Of a DNA stretch of 29,874 nt, positions 7,343-15,076 are shown piece after piece. The position numbers and the translations under genes are program-made. Position 1 is the first letter of the stretch, and the number at the start of each line of letters is the position of its first letter. The notes under the pieces were generated by a model, which was given only the letters and a program-made list of their open reading frames with translations, was not told the DNA's origin and searched no databases. The stretch spans positions 1 to 29,874 of the forward strand of contig JBBTCW010000057.1 of the NCBI GenBank assembly GCA_038043025.1, written 5' to 3'. This stretch comes from O2-02-FULL-42-9 sp038043025. GTDB lineage: Bacteria > Pseudomonadota > Gammaproteobacteria > UBA12402.

Positions 7343-8623
7343 GTTTAATGTAACTATTCCAATTAAATCATGCTCATCCGAATCAATAATGGTGACCTGG
7401 ATAATATCGCCGGGTTTGACGCTTGCGATTTTTTTCATAAAAACATTGCCATCGACATCCGGTGAGTCGCCCATACTTCGACCGATCATTTGATCGTCGG
7501 TGATCGCATCAATCATGACGGGAATCGTTTGGCCGATTTTTTGTTTAAGCTTGTTAATGCTGATGGTTTCTTGTAATCGCATGAGGCGCTGAAAACGGTC
7601 TTCTTTTATTTCTTCTGAAAGTTGATGAGGTAAATGGTTCGCACGCGCACCGTCGACGTTTGAATATTTAAAGCACCCGACGCGATCGAATTGTGCGGTC
7701 TCCATAAAATCTAATAACCGCTCAAAATCATCCTCAGTTTCGCCCGGAAAACCGACCATAAACGTGGTGCGTAGCGTCAAATCAGGGCAGAGTTTTCGCC
7801 AGGTGGCAATGCGTTTAATCATGTTTTCGGTATTAGCGGGGCGCTTCATCGCTTTTAAAATCTTGTGGCTCGCATGTTGTAGCGGCATATCGATATAAGG
7901 CAAAATTTTGTGATCTTGCATATACGGAATCAGGTCGTCTAGGTTTGCATACGGATATAAATAATGTAATCGAATCCAAATGCCTAATTGACTGAATTCG
8001 TGCACGAGTTGTTTGATGTTTGTGTCATTTAAGTCAATGCCATACGCGCTGGTATCTTGTGCGATAATTAATAATTCTTTGACACCAGATTGTACGAGAT
8101 GGTTTGCTTCGGTCAAGATGTCTGATAAGGGGCGGCTAGCCAGCGTGCCGCGTAAATCGGGAATGATGCAAAATGTACAACGGTTGTGGCAGCCCTCCGC
8201 AATTTTTAAATAGGCATAATGTTTTGGCGTGAGCTTGATCGGTGAAATTAAATCGAGTTTGGCATCATGTTTTTTCGGCAAATGCTGATGGACGATTTGC
8301 ATGACCGATTGATAATCAGCCGGTCCTGTAATCGCTAAGACAGTAGGGAATTTCTCCAAAATAATCTCTTTTTTGGCGCCCAAACAGCCGGTGACGATGA
8401 CTTTTTCATGTTGTTGGAGTGCCTCGCCGATTGCCTCGAGCGATTCGTCAATGGCATCATTGATAAAGGCGCAGGTGTTGATGATGATGAGATCCGCGTT
8501 TTCATAAGACGACGTGGTATCGTATCCTTCTGCATGCAATTGCGTCAAAATGCGTTCAGAATCGACGAGCGCTTTGGCGCAACCGAGACTGATAAAACCA
8601 ATGCTGGGATTAATCTTTGTCAT
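7337..8623 (-). CDS. rimO: Ribosomal protein uS12 (Asp88) methylthiotransferase RimO
   Basis: Radical-SAM enzyme that adds a methylthio group to an aspartate of ribosomal protein S12. The 428-aa protein has the UPF0004 domain with C15 (SLGCAKALVDSE, the RimO-type signature), C51 (NTCAF) and C80 (TGCLG) for the auxiliary 4Fe-4S cluster. The radical-SAM cysteines are C145, C149 and C152 (CHNRCTFC), followed by FMVGFPGETEDDFE and a C-terminal TRAM domain (about 360-428). Its start lies inside trmH (14-nt overlap) and there is no obvious ribosome binding site, so translation is probably coupled to trmH. The 3' end overlaps the outer-membrane protein gene by 6 nt, tail to tail, with no room for a terminator. 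Confidence 0.96.
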   Translation of the reverse strand: MTKINPSIGFISLGCAKALVDSERILTQLHAEGYDTTSSYENADLIIINTCAFINDAIDESLEAIGEALQQHEKVIVTGCLGAKKEIILEKFPTVLAITGPADYQSVMQIVHQHLPKKHDAKLDLISPIKLTPKHYAYLKIAEGCHNRCTFCIIPDLRGTLASRPLSDILTEANHLVQSGVKELLIIAQDTSAYGIDLNDTNIKQLVHEFSQLGIWIRLHYLYPYANLDDLIPYMQDHKILPYIDMPLQHASHKILKAMKRPANTENMIKRIATWRKLCPDLTLRTTFMVGFPGETEDDFERLLDFMETAQFDRVGCFKYSNVDGARANHLPHQLSEEIKEDRFQRLMRLQETISINKLKQKIGQTIPVMIDAITDDQMIGRSMGDSPDVDGNVFMKKIASVKPGDIIQVTIIDSDEHDLIGIVTLNL

Positions 8624-9278
8624 ATGTTTTTAAAAATTCTGTTTTTAAAAGCGCGCCGTGCGGAACGATTTGTGTGAGCCAATTTAATTTAACAATTTCT
8701 TTTTCAGCATCGGTTAAATGCCAGTTTATTTTGGATGCGCGGAGTTTTTCGGTCAGTGAAAATAACATGAGCGCAACGCTGACCGAAATGTTAAAGCTTT
8801 GTGTAAATCCGACCATCGGGATTTTAACAAAACAATCGGCCTGCTGGTGCGCTTCTTCGCTTAAGCCGGCTAATTCAGTGCCAAAGCAAACAGCGGTTTT
8901 TTGATCGACGTCTAAATCTTGAATCGGGATGCTGTCATCATTCAACGTCGCAGCGACGATGCGATAACCTTGTTGTTTTAACTGCTGAATGCCTTTAGTG
9001 GTTGTTTCATGTTTTTGGATGTCGAGCCATTTAGACGCGCCGAGTGCGATGTCGCTGTTTGCATGAAATTGATTATTTTGTTCGACGATATGTAAATCTT
9101 GAATGCCAAAACATTCAGATGAACGTATAACAGCGCTGGCATTATGGGATTGAAAAATATCTTCGAGCATGATCGTGAGATGTCGTGTGCGCTGCTGTAA
9201 AACATCCTCGACTAAGCGCAGTTTATGGGGGGTGACAAACTGAGAGAGATGATTGATGAGTGCAGGCGTTTTATTCAT
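8610..9278 (-). CDS. trmH: tRNA/rRNA 2'-O-methyltransferase, SpoU/TrmH family
   Basis: Trefoil-knot SAM-dependent 2'-O-methyltransferase, most likely TrmH, which forms Gm18 in tRNA. The protein is 222 aa, close to E. coli TrmH (229). The three SPOUT motifs are visible: motif 1 HNASAVIRSSECFG (N, R about residues 45-58), motif 2 CFGTELAGLSEEA (about 130-142) and motif 3 IPMVGFTQSFNISVSVA (about 153-169). The C-terminal extension (about 178-222) is also TrmH-like. The exact target nucleotide is inferred from similarity and not proved by the motifs. There is no good ribosome binding site before the ATG. rimO overlaps its 3' end. A 69-aa orphan lies 42 bases upstream on the same strand and may share the transcript. 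Confidence 0.9.
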   Translation of the reverse strand: MNKTPALINHLSQFVTPHKLRLVEDVLQQRTRHLTIMLEDIFQSHNASAVIRSSECFGIQDLHIVEQNNQFHANSDIALGASKWLDIQKHETTTKGIQQLKQQGYRIVAATLNDDSIPIQDLDVDQKTAVCFGTELAGLSEEAHQQADCFVKIPMVGFTQSFNISVSVALMLFSLTEKLRASKINWHLTDAEKEIVKLNWLTQIVPHGALLKTEFLKTYDKD

Positions 9279-9320
9279 GCGGGAAGCATAGCATACAACG
9301 TTTATGGAGTAGAATTTTTA

Positions 9321-9530
9321 TTAAACGTGAGTTCCAGGTGTTGGTGATGTTCTCGTAGGAGCGCCGCTTTCTGGCTGTTCGAAAGATTTCAAATGATCAG
9401 CTAAAAAACGTGAACCGCCAAGTAAACCAAGTCCTATCGGTGTTTTTGATAAAAATTTATTCCCATTCTCATATCTAACCGGCCATCCTGCTGCTGGGCG
9501 TAATGGGGTTTCTTCTGTAATAATAGGCAT
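9321..9530 (-). CDS. Small hypothetical protein, 69 aa
   Basis: I do not recognise this protein. It has a good ribosome binding site (AGAGG, about 6 nt before the ATG) and a credible extended -10 promoter about 30 nt further up, which support expression. The sequence begins MPIITEETPLRPAAGWPVRY, has a short glycine-rich centre (GLGLLGGSRF) and a Pro/Thr/Ser-rich tail, PTRTSPTPGTHV. It has no signal peptide and no clear transmembrane segment. Its stop codon lies in TTAAACGTGAGTTCC, which resembles the end of the palindromic element at 1568-1790. The C-terminus may therefore be a product of repeat insertion, and the gene could be a remnant of a longer one. It may be co-transcribed with trmH-rimO. 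Confidence 0.5.
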   Translation of the reverse strand: MPIITEETPLRPAAGWPVRYENGNKFLSKTPIGLGLLGGSRFLADHLKSFEQPESGAPTRTSPTPGTHV

Positions 9531-9565
9531 ATTGACCTCTTTTTTTTTAAAATTTTGTCATAGGT

Positions 9566-9594
9566 AGTATAGCAAATATCACGAAAAATAACCA
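9566..9594 (-). promoter_or_regulatory. Candidate extended -10 promoter for the 69-aa gene
   Basis: On the minus strand TGCTATACT (9574-9566) is an extended -10, with TGGTTA (9594-9589) 17 nt before the hexamer as a weak -35. The leader would be about 30 nt long and ends with AGAGG. Confidence 0.45.
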
Positions 9595-9733
9595 CAAAAA
9601 AATTAAGTTTTTGTTATTGTCATGCCGCGGTTGTCTGCCATGAGGTCGAGGGTATCAGTATGTTTTAGCTTAGAGGACGCTTCACTGTTATGGTTCATGC
9701 GAACAGGTCGGTCTCAGCTCAGAAAAAAGAGCC

Positions 9734-9876
9734 GTCATCCCGGAAAATGCGAAGCATTTATCCGGGATCCAGGGAACGCTTTAGCTCCGCACTTCGGTTC
9801 TCTGGATTCCGGACATTGTTGCGCAATGGCGCAACAATTCCGGAATGACGGGAAAAAAAGAATCGTCATCCCGGAA
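9734..9876. repeat. GTCATCCCGGA-family palindromic repeat cluster
   Basis: The 9531-9911 stretch has no credible gene; it holds this cluster. In order: hairpin ATCCCGGAAAATGC/GCATTTATCCGGGAT (9737-9768), stem CCAGGGAAC/GTTCTCTGG (9769-9805), and palindrome ATTCCGGA...TCCGGAAT with core TTGCGC/GCGCAA (9805-9846). The outer GTCATCCCGGA (9734-9744) pairs with TCCGGAATGAC (9839-9849). A second unit starts at 9865 and is cut short. The same core occurs at 16353-16393, with fragments at 11312-11337 and 21653-21676. This resembles the REP/BIME or Rickettsia palindromic element type of dispersed repeat. Confidence 0.8.
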
Positions 9877-9911
9877 AACTGGCCGAGTACAATAAGAAGT
9901 GGAACTCGCAT

Positions 9912-11285
9912 TTATACTGGCGGGAATCCATTCGGCGGCATCATATTTTTAAATTGATCCATCATGCCCGCCATGTTTTTATTTCCCATCATGCCTTTCA
10001 TGCGTTTCATCATTTTTTGTGCTTGACTAAATTGTTTGATTAATTTATTCACATCGGAGGGTTGTGTGCCAGAGCCTTTTGCAATGCGTTGCTTGCGTGT
10101 GCCTTGAATTAAATCGGGATAACGTCTTTCTTTTAGGGTCATCGATTGAATGATGGCTTTGAGTTTTTTTATTTTTTTATCACTCGCTTGTTCTTCAATC
10201 ATTTTAGTCATGTTTCCCATGCCGGGTAATTTGCCGAGCAGACTTTTCATGTTGCCGATGTTGCCCATTTGTTCGAGCTGTTCTAAAAAATCTTCGAGCG
10301 TAAACTTTTTACCTTTTTTTAATTTTTGGGCGACTTTTTCCGCTTGTTTTCGATCGATGGTTTGTTCGACTTCTTCCACAAAGCTGACCACGTCGCCCAT
10401 GCCTAAAATACGTGAAGCCATCCGTTCGGGATGAAAAGGTTCCAGCGCATCCATTTTTTCGCCGACACCCATAAATTTAATCGGTTTACCGATTGTGTGC
10501 CAAACAGATAATGCCGCACCGCCGCGCGCATCACCATCGGTTTTGGTAAGAATCACGCCGGTTAAACTCAAGTGATCATTAAATGCTTTTGCCGTGTTGA
10601 TGGCATCTTGTCCGGTCATGCTATCGATAACGAATAATGTTTCGGTTGGATGGATGGTGTTTTGAATTTGTTTTATTTCATCCATCATTTTTTCATCGAT
10701 ATGCAAACGACCGGCCGTATCGATGATGACAACATCGATAAATTGCTTTTTGGCGGATGCAATTGCGTTGCATGCAATATTAATGGGTTTTTGTGTGCTA
10801 TCGCTGGGATAAAATGCAACGTCAACTTGGTTAGCCAATGTTTCTAATTGTGTAATAGCAGCAGGGCGATAAACGTCGGTGCTGGCGACTAAGACATGTT
10901 TCTTTTGGTTTTTAAGTCGGCGTGCTAATTTTGCAATGCTGGTTGTTTTGCCTGAGCCCTGCAGTCCGGCGACCAAAATAATCGTCGGCATTTGTGGGCT
11001 TGCTAATAATTCGGCAGTTGCTTGGCCCAATATATCAGTGAGTTCATCATTAACAATTTTAATGAAAACTTGACCGGGTGTTAAACTATTTAAAACTTTT
11101 TCGCCCAGTGCTTTTTCGCGAATGCGTTCGATGAATTGTTTTGTTACGGGCAATGCCACGTCCGCTTCCAGTAATGCAATACGAATCTCGCGCAAAGTGT
11201 CTTGGATGTTTTCTTCTGTCAGTCGACCACGCCCGCGCAGGTTGTTGATGGTTGTCGTGAGTCGTTCGCTTAAGTGTTGAAACAT
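9912..11285 (-). CDS. ffh: Signal recognition particle protein Ffh (SRP54)
   Basis: The GTPase subunit of the signal recognition particle. It binds 4.5S RNA and signal sequences and docks with FtsY to target inner-membrane proteins. The protein is 457 aa. It has an N-domain (1-90) and G-domain with G1 GLQGSGKTT (107-115), DVYRPAA (137-143), G3 DTAGR (189-193), G4 TKTD (247-250) and DARGGAALS. The methionine-rich M-domain (about 325-437) has the RNA-binding LIQGTRKQRIAKGSG. The end MMPPNGFPPV resembles the usual MMPPGFP end, but the last bases merge with a repeat-like GGAACTCGCATTTATA at 9901-9916, which supplies the stop. AGGA precedes the ATG by about 9 nt. The rpsP-rimM-trmD-rplS genes that often follow ffh are absent here. 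Confidence 0.97.
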   Translation of the reverse strand: MFQHLSERLTTTINNLRGRGRLTEENIQDTLREIRIALLEADVALPVTKQFIERIREKALGEKVLNSLTPGQVFIKIVNDELTDILGQATAELLASPQMPTIILVAGLQGSGKTTSIAKLARRLKNQKKHVLVASTDVYRPAAITQLETLANQVDVAFYPSDSTQKPINIACNAIASAKKQFIDVVIIDTAGRLHIDEKMMDEIKQIQNTIHPTETLFVIDSMTGQDAINTAKAFNDHLSLTGVILTKTDGDARGGAALSVWHTIGKPIKFMGVGEKMDALEPFHPERMASRILGMGDVVSFVEEVEQTIDRKQAEKVAQKLKKGKKFTLEDFLEQLEQMGNIGNMKSLLGKLPGMGNMTKMIEEQASDKKIKKLKAIIQSMTLKERRYPDLIQGTRKQRIAKGSGTQPSDVNKLIKQFSQAQKMMKRMKGMMGNKNMAGMMDQFKNMMPPNGFPPV

Positions 11286-11311
11286 GTGAGTTGTCCTGTG
11301 TTTTGTTTTTC

Positions 11312-11337
11312 GTCATTCCGGGATGATCCGGGATGAC
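11312..11337. repeat. Fragment of GTCATCCCGGA-family repeat
   Basis: GTCATTCCGGGAT, then GATCCGGGATGAC, forms a short imperfect palindrome between acylphosphatase and ffh. It looks like a copy with its centre deleted. It sits about 27 bases upstream of the ffh start on the minus strand, in its leader if the two genes are co-transcribed. Confidence 0.65.
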
Positions 11338-11350
11338 AAGAGTTGGTTTT

Positions 11351-11626
11351 TCAAATAATTTTAAATCCGACGTGATCTTCCCATGGGAATGGTTCGCATT
11401 GTACTGTATCGACGGTGGCATAGGTAGGGCCTTGGGTTACTTGTTGTTTAAATATTGCCAAAGATGCGTCATTGCCACAGGCTAAAATTTCGACATTACC
11501 GTTTTCAAGATTTTTGACCCAGCCAGTGAGATTCAGTTGTTTTGCGGCATGTCGCGTAAAGGCGCGAAAGCAGACGCCTTGAACAGTTCCACTCACGACA
11601 AAATGTAAACAAATATTAGATGCCAT
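11351..11626 (-). CDS. Acylphosphatase
   Basis: Small cytosolic enzyme hydrolysing acyl phosphates such as acetyl phosphate or carbamoyl phosphate. The 91-aa protein covers the whole ferredoxin-like fold: VSGTVQGVCFRAFTRHAA with the phosphate-binding loop and catalytic Arg (about residue 22), then LTGWVKNLENGNVEI with the catalytic Asn (about residue 40). The usual GVGFR reads GVCFR. The frame is open for 39 codons upstream, but that part is antisense-like overlap with the preceding gene, and the fold begins at ATG 11626. There is no strong ribosome binding site. A promoter with TATAAT ends about 10 nt before the ATG, so the mRNA may be nearly leaderless. ffh lies 65 nt downstream. A link to acetyl phosphate from the Pta-AckA route is only speculation. 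Confidence 0.92.
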   Translation of the reverse strand: MASNICLHFVVSGTVQGVCFRAFTRHAAKQLNLTGWVKNLENGNVEILACGNDASLAIFKQQVTQGPTYATVDTVQCEPFPWEDHVGFKII

Positions 11627-11635
11627 AATCTCAGC

Positions 11636-11663
11636 ATTATAACCATTTCTATTAGCCAAACAA
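11636..11663 (-). promoter_or_regulatory. Candidate promoter for acylphosphatase (and ffh)
   Basis: On the minus strand, TTGTTT (11663-11658), a 16-nt spacer and a perfect TATAAT (11641-11636) lie at the very end of the preceding orphan gene. The start of transcription would fall only a few bases before the ATG at 11626. Confidence 0.5.
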
Positions 11664-13175
11664 TGATGCTCGTCGTGTAGGTGTGGGGGTGGCCGGCGAT
11701 GAAGTTGCGCGCAGTCTGCGTGACGGGGTCGCGGGCGCGCCATCGAAGATGCGCTTTAATTCATCGATTACTTTCGATGTTAGGACAGCGACCTTTTGAT
11801 GTACTGAATCGTGAAAATTAGCAAGTGATTGATGGCATCCGGTGAGCGCGCTGATTAGTTCTGGGATGCTTTTTTCATGAGAATTTTCAAGGACTTTTTT
11901 TATGGCCAACAATGTCATGAGTTTTCGTTCGGCGGGGGAGTCGTAATCGGTGTTTCTTTTTGTATTTTTATATAAAAGATGAGCGCGCAATATATCCAGT
12001 TGCGCTTGAATGGCTAAAAATTTTTCGAGAGGGAATTCGGTGATGGGCGTTGATATATCTTGTTTTTGTGCGTGACGTGTTAATGTGATTTTTAATAAGT
12101 TTTCGGCTAACGTTTTTGCGCCCGTGCTCATCATGGGTAGCGCGTCTGGTAGATGTCCAGAATAAGAAATCATAAAATATTTTTCTAAGAGTTCTAAAAA
12201 TAATTGTTGATCTCGTGTTAGAGCGTGTTGTTTGGCGCGAGCGGTTTCTATATCTTCATGTGGAGTTTGTGGGGGTTCATAAATAGTGAATAAACCCATG
12301 CGTGGTTGGGGAGTGGCAGATGATGGTAATACTTGTTCACGATAGAGCAATGCGAGTTCTCTCGATAATTCAATTAAATCAAGTGTTTCTTGCGAATCGG
12401 CCGTGATAATGATGCTCCGTAGTTTTTGGGCAATTGTAGGATAGCCGGTTGCTCCATAATTGTCGGCTAGAAATAGAAATTCTCGTCGAGCGTCGAGCCA
12501 GCTAGGCAAATAATCACCTTGGATGAGACGATGCCAGATGAACGGCACTTTAATTTTTCGTTGTTCAATGAGTGTTTCGACGAGTCGAAAGAGTACTTCG
12601 TACCAAGAGTCATAAGGGATTTTAATTCTTTGTCTTGTCATAGCAGTGTGCTCTGCATGAAAATGCACGGCATCTTCTTCGCTCGCGAGCATGCGGTAAT
12701 AATTGGCGACGTAATCGACGGCCGGTAAAGCAGCGAGATATTGTATTTTGGTTTCGGGTGATGACCAGTCGGTAATAAAATAGGGGATAAGGTGTCCTTC
12801 TACACGCTTATCAGTCGGTTCACGCATGGCGATATTAAGCAGTTTCAATAATAAGGCCGCTGAAATTCTTAGATCATAGGTGTCCCAGTAGCCACTCAGC
12901 ACGGTGGTCGTTAATAAGTGAGGAACTGAATGTCGGCCGTCCAAATTTTTAAGCCAAGAAGGAGGGTCGGCCTGTTGCAATATAAGCATGAGCGCCATAA
13001 AAACTTTTTCGCCGGTTTTTTCATCGCCCGGCGTATCTCCTGGGAGCCTTAAGAGTTTACAGAGTTCAATGCGCAGCGAAATTAATTGATCTGCTTCTGG
13101 TTGAGCGAGAATCTTTTCGGGAGGCAGTTCTAAGTGTTGACACAATTCGGTAATGAATTTTTTTGATAATGGCAT
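11652..13175 (-). CDS. Hypothetical protein, 507 aa, candidate host-interaction protein
   Basis: I do not recognise this protein. It starts MPLSKKFITELCQHLELPPE at 13175, where AAGGAG sits 8 nt upstream. The frame continues 35 codons further up, but that part is translated AGCTCTGAGCT repeat and is rejected. There is no signal peptide or membrane segment. Most of it is predicted by eye to be helical, with conserved-looking Trp/Tyr-rich stretches (DSWYEVLFRLVE, FIWHRLIQGDYLPSWL). The last 35 residues are a disordered basic Ser/Thr/Pro tail (ATPSRRLR, SSPATPTPTRRASLFG). Large soluble orphan proteins with such tails are common among type IV secretion effectors of Legionellales, but secretion is inference. 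It is isolated between housekeeping genes, after ybeY and a strong hairpin repeat. Confidence 0.8.
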   Translation of the reverse strand: MPLSKKFITELCQHLELPPEKILAQPEADQLISLRIELCKLLRLPGDTPGDEKTGEKVFMALMLILQQADPPSWLKNLDGRHSVPHLLTTTVLSGYWDTYDLRISAALLLKLLNIAMREPTDKRVEGHLIPYFITDWSSPETKIQYLAALPAVDYVANYYRMLASEEDAVHFHAEHTAMTRQRIKIPYDSWYEVLFRLVETLIEQRKIKVPFIWHRLIQGDYLPSWLDARREFLFLADNYGATGYPTIAQKLRSIIITADSQETLDLIELSRELALLYREQVLPSSATPQPRMGLFTIYEPPQTPHEDIETARAKQHALTRDQQLFLELLEKYFMISYSGHLPDALPMMSTGAKTLAENLLKITLTRHAQKQDISTPITEFPLEKFLAIQAQLDILRAHLLYKNTKRNTDYDSPAERKLMTLLAIKKVLENSHEKSIPELISALTGCHQSLANFHDSVHQKVAVLTSKVIDELKRIFDGAPATPSRRLRATSSPATPTPTRRASLFG

Positions 13176-13221
13176 AATCGTTTCTCCTTTTAAATGAATT
13201 GTACCACGATGCGCAAGCTCC

Positions 13222-13263
13222 CAGCTCTGAGCTGCGACACTCTTTCGCTGCAGCTCAGAGCTG
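13222..13263. repeat. Inverted pair of AGCTCTGAGCT repeats forming a hairpin
   Basis: CAGCTCTGAGCTGC (13222-13235) and GCAGCTCAGAGCTG (13250-13263) form a perfect 14-bp stem with a 14-nt loop. It lies between ybeY and the 507-aa gene. It may terminate or attenuate transcription or protect the 3' end of the upstream operon. There is no T-run after it on the minus strand, so it is not a classical terminator. Confidence 0.75.
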
Positions 13264-13313
13264 CTCGATAATGGTGGCATAAAAGTGAGAAGGAGAGAGG
13301 GTTTGAAGGGTGG

Positions 13314-13769
13314 CTATGCGTATGGATTAGGGAAATCGAGTTTTTGTAAGCTTTTTCCTTCAAGATTTTCCATAATATTCGCTTTTTCATCGGTGTCGTG
13401 ATCGTACCCGAGTAGATGTAATGTTCCATGTATAACCATACGCGCAAAGTGGGATTCGGCAGAAATATTTTGTTTTTTTGCTTCTTGTATCACAACATCG
13501 GCGCAGATAACGATGTCGCCTAATAATAAAGTTTCATCGGGCATATCATGATAGGAAAACGATAAGACATTGGTTGCCCCTTTTTTTTTGCGATAGGTTT
13601 CATTGAGCGTTGTGATTTCAGGAATATCGACAAGGCGAATACAAATTTCGGCATCTTGTAGATGGACTTGTATCGCCGCATTGACCCATTGTTCGAATTG
13701 CGCTTGCGTTGGTACGGGTTGTTTTGTGGCGATTTGTAGGTCGATGGTAATGTGAGAGGTGTTGTTCAT
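13314..13769 (-). CDS. ybeY: rRNA maturation factor / endoribonuclease YbeY
   Basis: Zinc-dependent endoribonuclease involved in 16S rRNA 3'-end maturation and ribosome quality control. The 151-aa protein has the UPF0054 signature HGTLHLLGYDHDTDE, giving zinc ligands H114, H118 and H124, and KGATNVLSFSY upstream (usually GTNVLSFPY). SD AGAGGA lies about 8 nt before the ATG. Its ATG overlaps the miaB stop as ATGA, implying coupled translation. The usual partner between them, ybeZ (a PhoH-like ATPase), is missing from this locus. The strand continues into a hairpin repeat and an orphan gene, not into corC-lnt. Confidence 0.95.
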   Translation of the reverse strand: MNNTSHITIDLQIATKQPVPTQAQFEQWVNAAIQVHLQDAEICIRLVDIPEITTLNETYRKKKGATNVLSFSYHDMPDETLLLGDIVICADVVIQEAKKQNISAESHFARMVIHGTLHLLGYDHDTDEKANIMENLEGKSLQKLDFPNPYA

Positions 13770-15076
13770 GACAGAATTCCTCTTAATGTATTTGTGCGCA
13801 CTTCGGTAATTTTAACCGGGACGAATTCGCCAATCAATGTGCTGTCACCGGCGAAATTGACAATGCGATTGTTTTCTGTGCGTCCGCAAAGTTCGCTTGC
13901 ATCCTTTCGGGCATGTTTTGTAACTAAGATAGATTGAACAGTGCCGATCATCGCTTCACTGATATGTCGCGCGGATTGTTGTAGCTGTGCTTGCAAGATA
14001 TCCAGTCGTTGTTTTTTTGTGGCGAGCGAGAGCGTTTCGACTAAATCAGCGGCTTGGGTGCCGGGGCGCGGGCTATAAATAAAACTGTAAGACGCATCAA
14101 ATCCAATGTCTCTGGCGAGTTGCATCGTGTTTTCAAAATCGTCTTCAGTTTCGCCGGGAAACCCCACAATAAAATCGGTTGAAATTGTAATGGCGGGTCG
14201 CGCATTGCGTAATTTATTAATAATCGTTTTAAATTGATCAACAGTATAGCGTCGGCGCATCATTTTTAAAACATGATCGGAACCGCTTTGAACGGGCAAA
14301 TGTAGATGACTGACTAATGCGGGTAGTTGTCGATAAACATTAATCAATTCATCTGTAATGTAGGCCGGATGTGAAGTTAAAAATCGAATGCGTTGGATGG
14401 TTTTATTTTCTGCGATGCGATGCAGCAAGTCCTCTAAACGAAAGTGATCATATTTATAATGATTAACATTTTGGCCGAGCAATATAATTTCTTTAACCTG
14501 TTGTTTGGTGAGTTCATCAATTTCTTTTAAAATATTGCCGATCGGCCGGCTGATTTCTTTGCCGCGGGTGAAGGGTACAATGCAATAACTGCAGTAATTA
14601 TTGCAACCTTCCATGATCGATACGTATGCGCTGGGGCCGTCTGCATCTGGCGTTGGAAGGTGATCGAATTTTTCAATTTCGGGAAAGCTGACGTCGATGA
14701 CTGATTTTTTTGTTGTTTGTGCAGTTTTAATCATATCCGGCAAACGGTGTAGGGTTTGCGGGCCAAAGATAATATTAACATAAGGGGCTCGCCTTAAAAT
14801 GGCGTTGCCTTCTTGGCTCGCAACACATCCGCCAACGCCAATCATGACGTTTGGGTTTTCTTGTTGGATAAATCGAAAACGTCCGAGATCAGAAAATACT
14901 TTTTCTTCTGCTTTATCTCTGACGGAACAAGTGATTAATAAAATTAAGTCAGCAGTTTCGGGGCATTCCATTAAAATTACTTTATAAGACTGCTTTAAAT
15001 AATCAACGATGCGTGCGGCATCATATTCATTCATTTGGCAGCCAAAAATTTTAATGTATAGCTTGAGTGTCATCAT
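13766..15076 (-). CDS. miaB: tRNA-2-methylthio-N6-dimethylallyladenosine synthase MiaB
   Basis: Radical-SAM methylthiotransferase that converts i6A37 to ms2i6A37 in tRNAs reading codons starting with U. The 436-aa protein has auxiliary cluster cysteines C13 (FGCQMNEYD), C50 (ITCSVRDKAE; usually NTCSIR) and C84 (GGCVAS). The radical-SAM cluster is C158, C162 and C165 (CNNYCSYC), followed by VPFTRGKE. Substrate-side motifs are LLGQNVNHY, HLPVQSGSD, RRYTVDQF and DFIVGFPGETEDDFE. A C-terminal TRAM domain covers about 370-436. The ATG (15076, or the adjacent ATG at 15073) lies inside the MFS gene with a 26-nt overlap and no clear ribosome binding site, so expression probably depends on upstream translation. 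Confidence 0.96.
   Translation of the reverse strand: MMTLKLYIKIFGCQMNEYDAARIVDYLKQSYKVILMECPETADLILLITCSVRDKAEEKVFSDLGRFRFIQQENPNVMIGVGGCVASQEGNAILRRAPYVNIIFGPQTLHRLPDMIKTAQTTKKSVIDVSFPEIEKFDHLPTPDADGPSAYVSIMEGCNNYCSYCIVPFTRGKEISRPIGNILKEIDELTKQQVKEIILLGQNVNHYKYDHFRLEDLLHRIAENKTIQRIRFLTSHPAYITDELINVYRQLPALVSHLHLPVQSGSDHVLKMMRRRYTVDQFKTIINKLRNARPAITISTDFIVGFPGETEDDFENTMQLARDIGFDASYSFIYSPRPGTQAADLVETLSLATKKQRLDILQAQLQQSARHISEAMIGTVQSILVTKHARKDASELCGRTENNRIVNFAGDSTLIGEFVPVKITEVRTNTLRGILS

Noticed and set aside
9622..9957. Open frame of 111 codons on the plus strand between the 69-aa gene and ffh
   Set aside because: It runs through the palindromic repeat cluster, has no ribosome binding site and overlaps the end of ffh.
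11627..11743. Longer form of acylphosphatase
   Set aside because: The extra part overlaps the end of the preceding gene in another frame, and the acylphosphatase fold begins at 11626.
13176..13280. 35-residue extension of the 507-aa protein
   Set aside because: It translates an AGCTCTGAGCT repeat, and a strong AAGGAG lies just before the ATG at 13175.
13766..15076. RimO and MiaB as duplicates of one gene
   Set aside because: They share the family fold, but SLGCAKALVDSE is RimO-type and FGCQMNEYD with CNNYCSYC is MiaB-type, so they are distinct paralogues normally found together in a genome.
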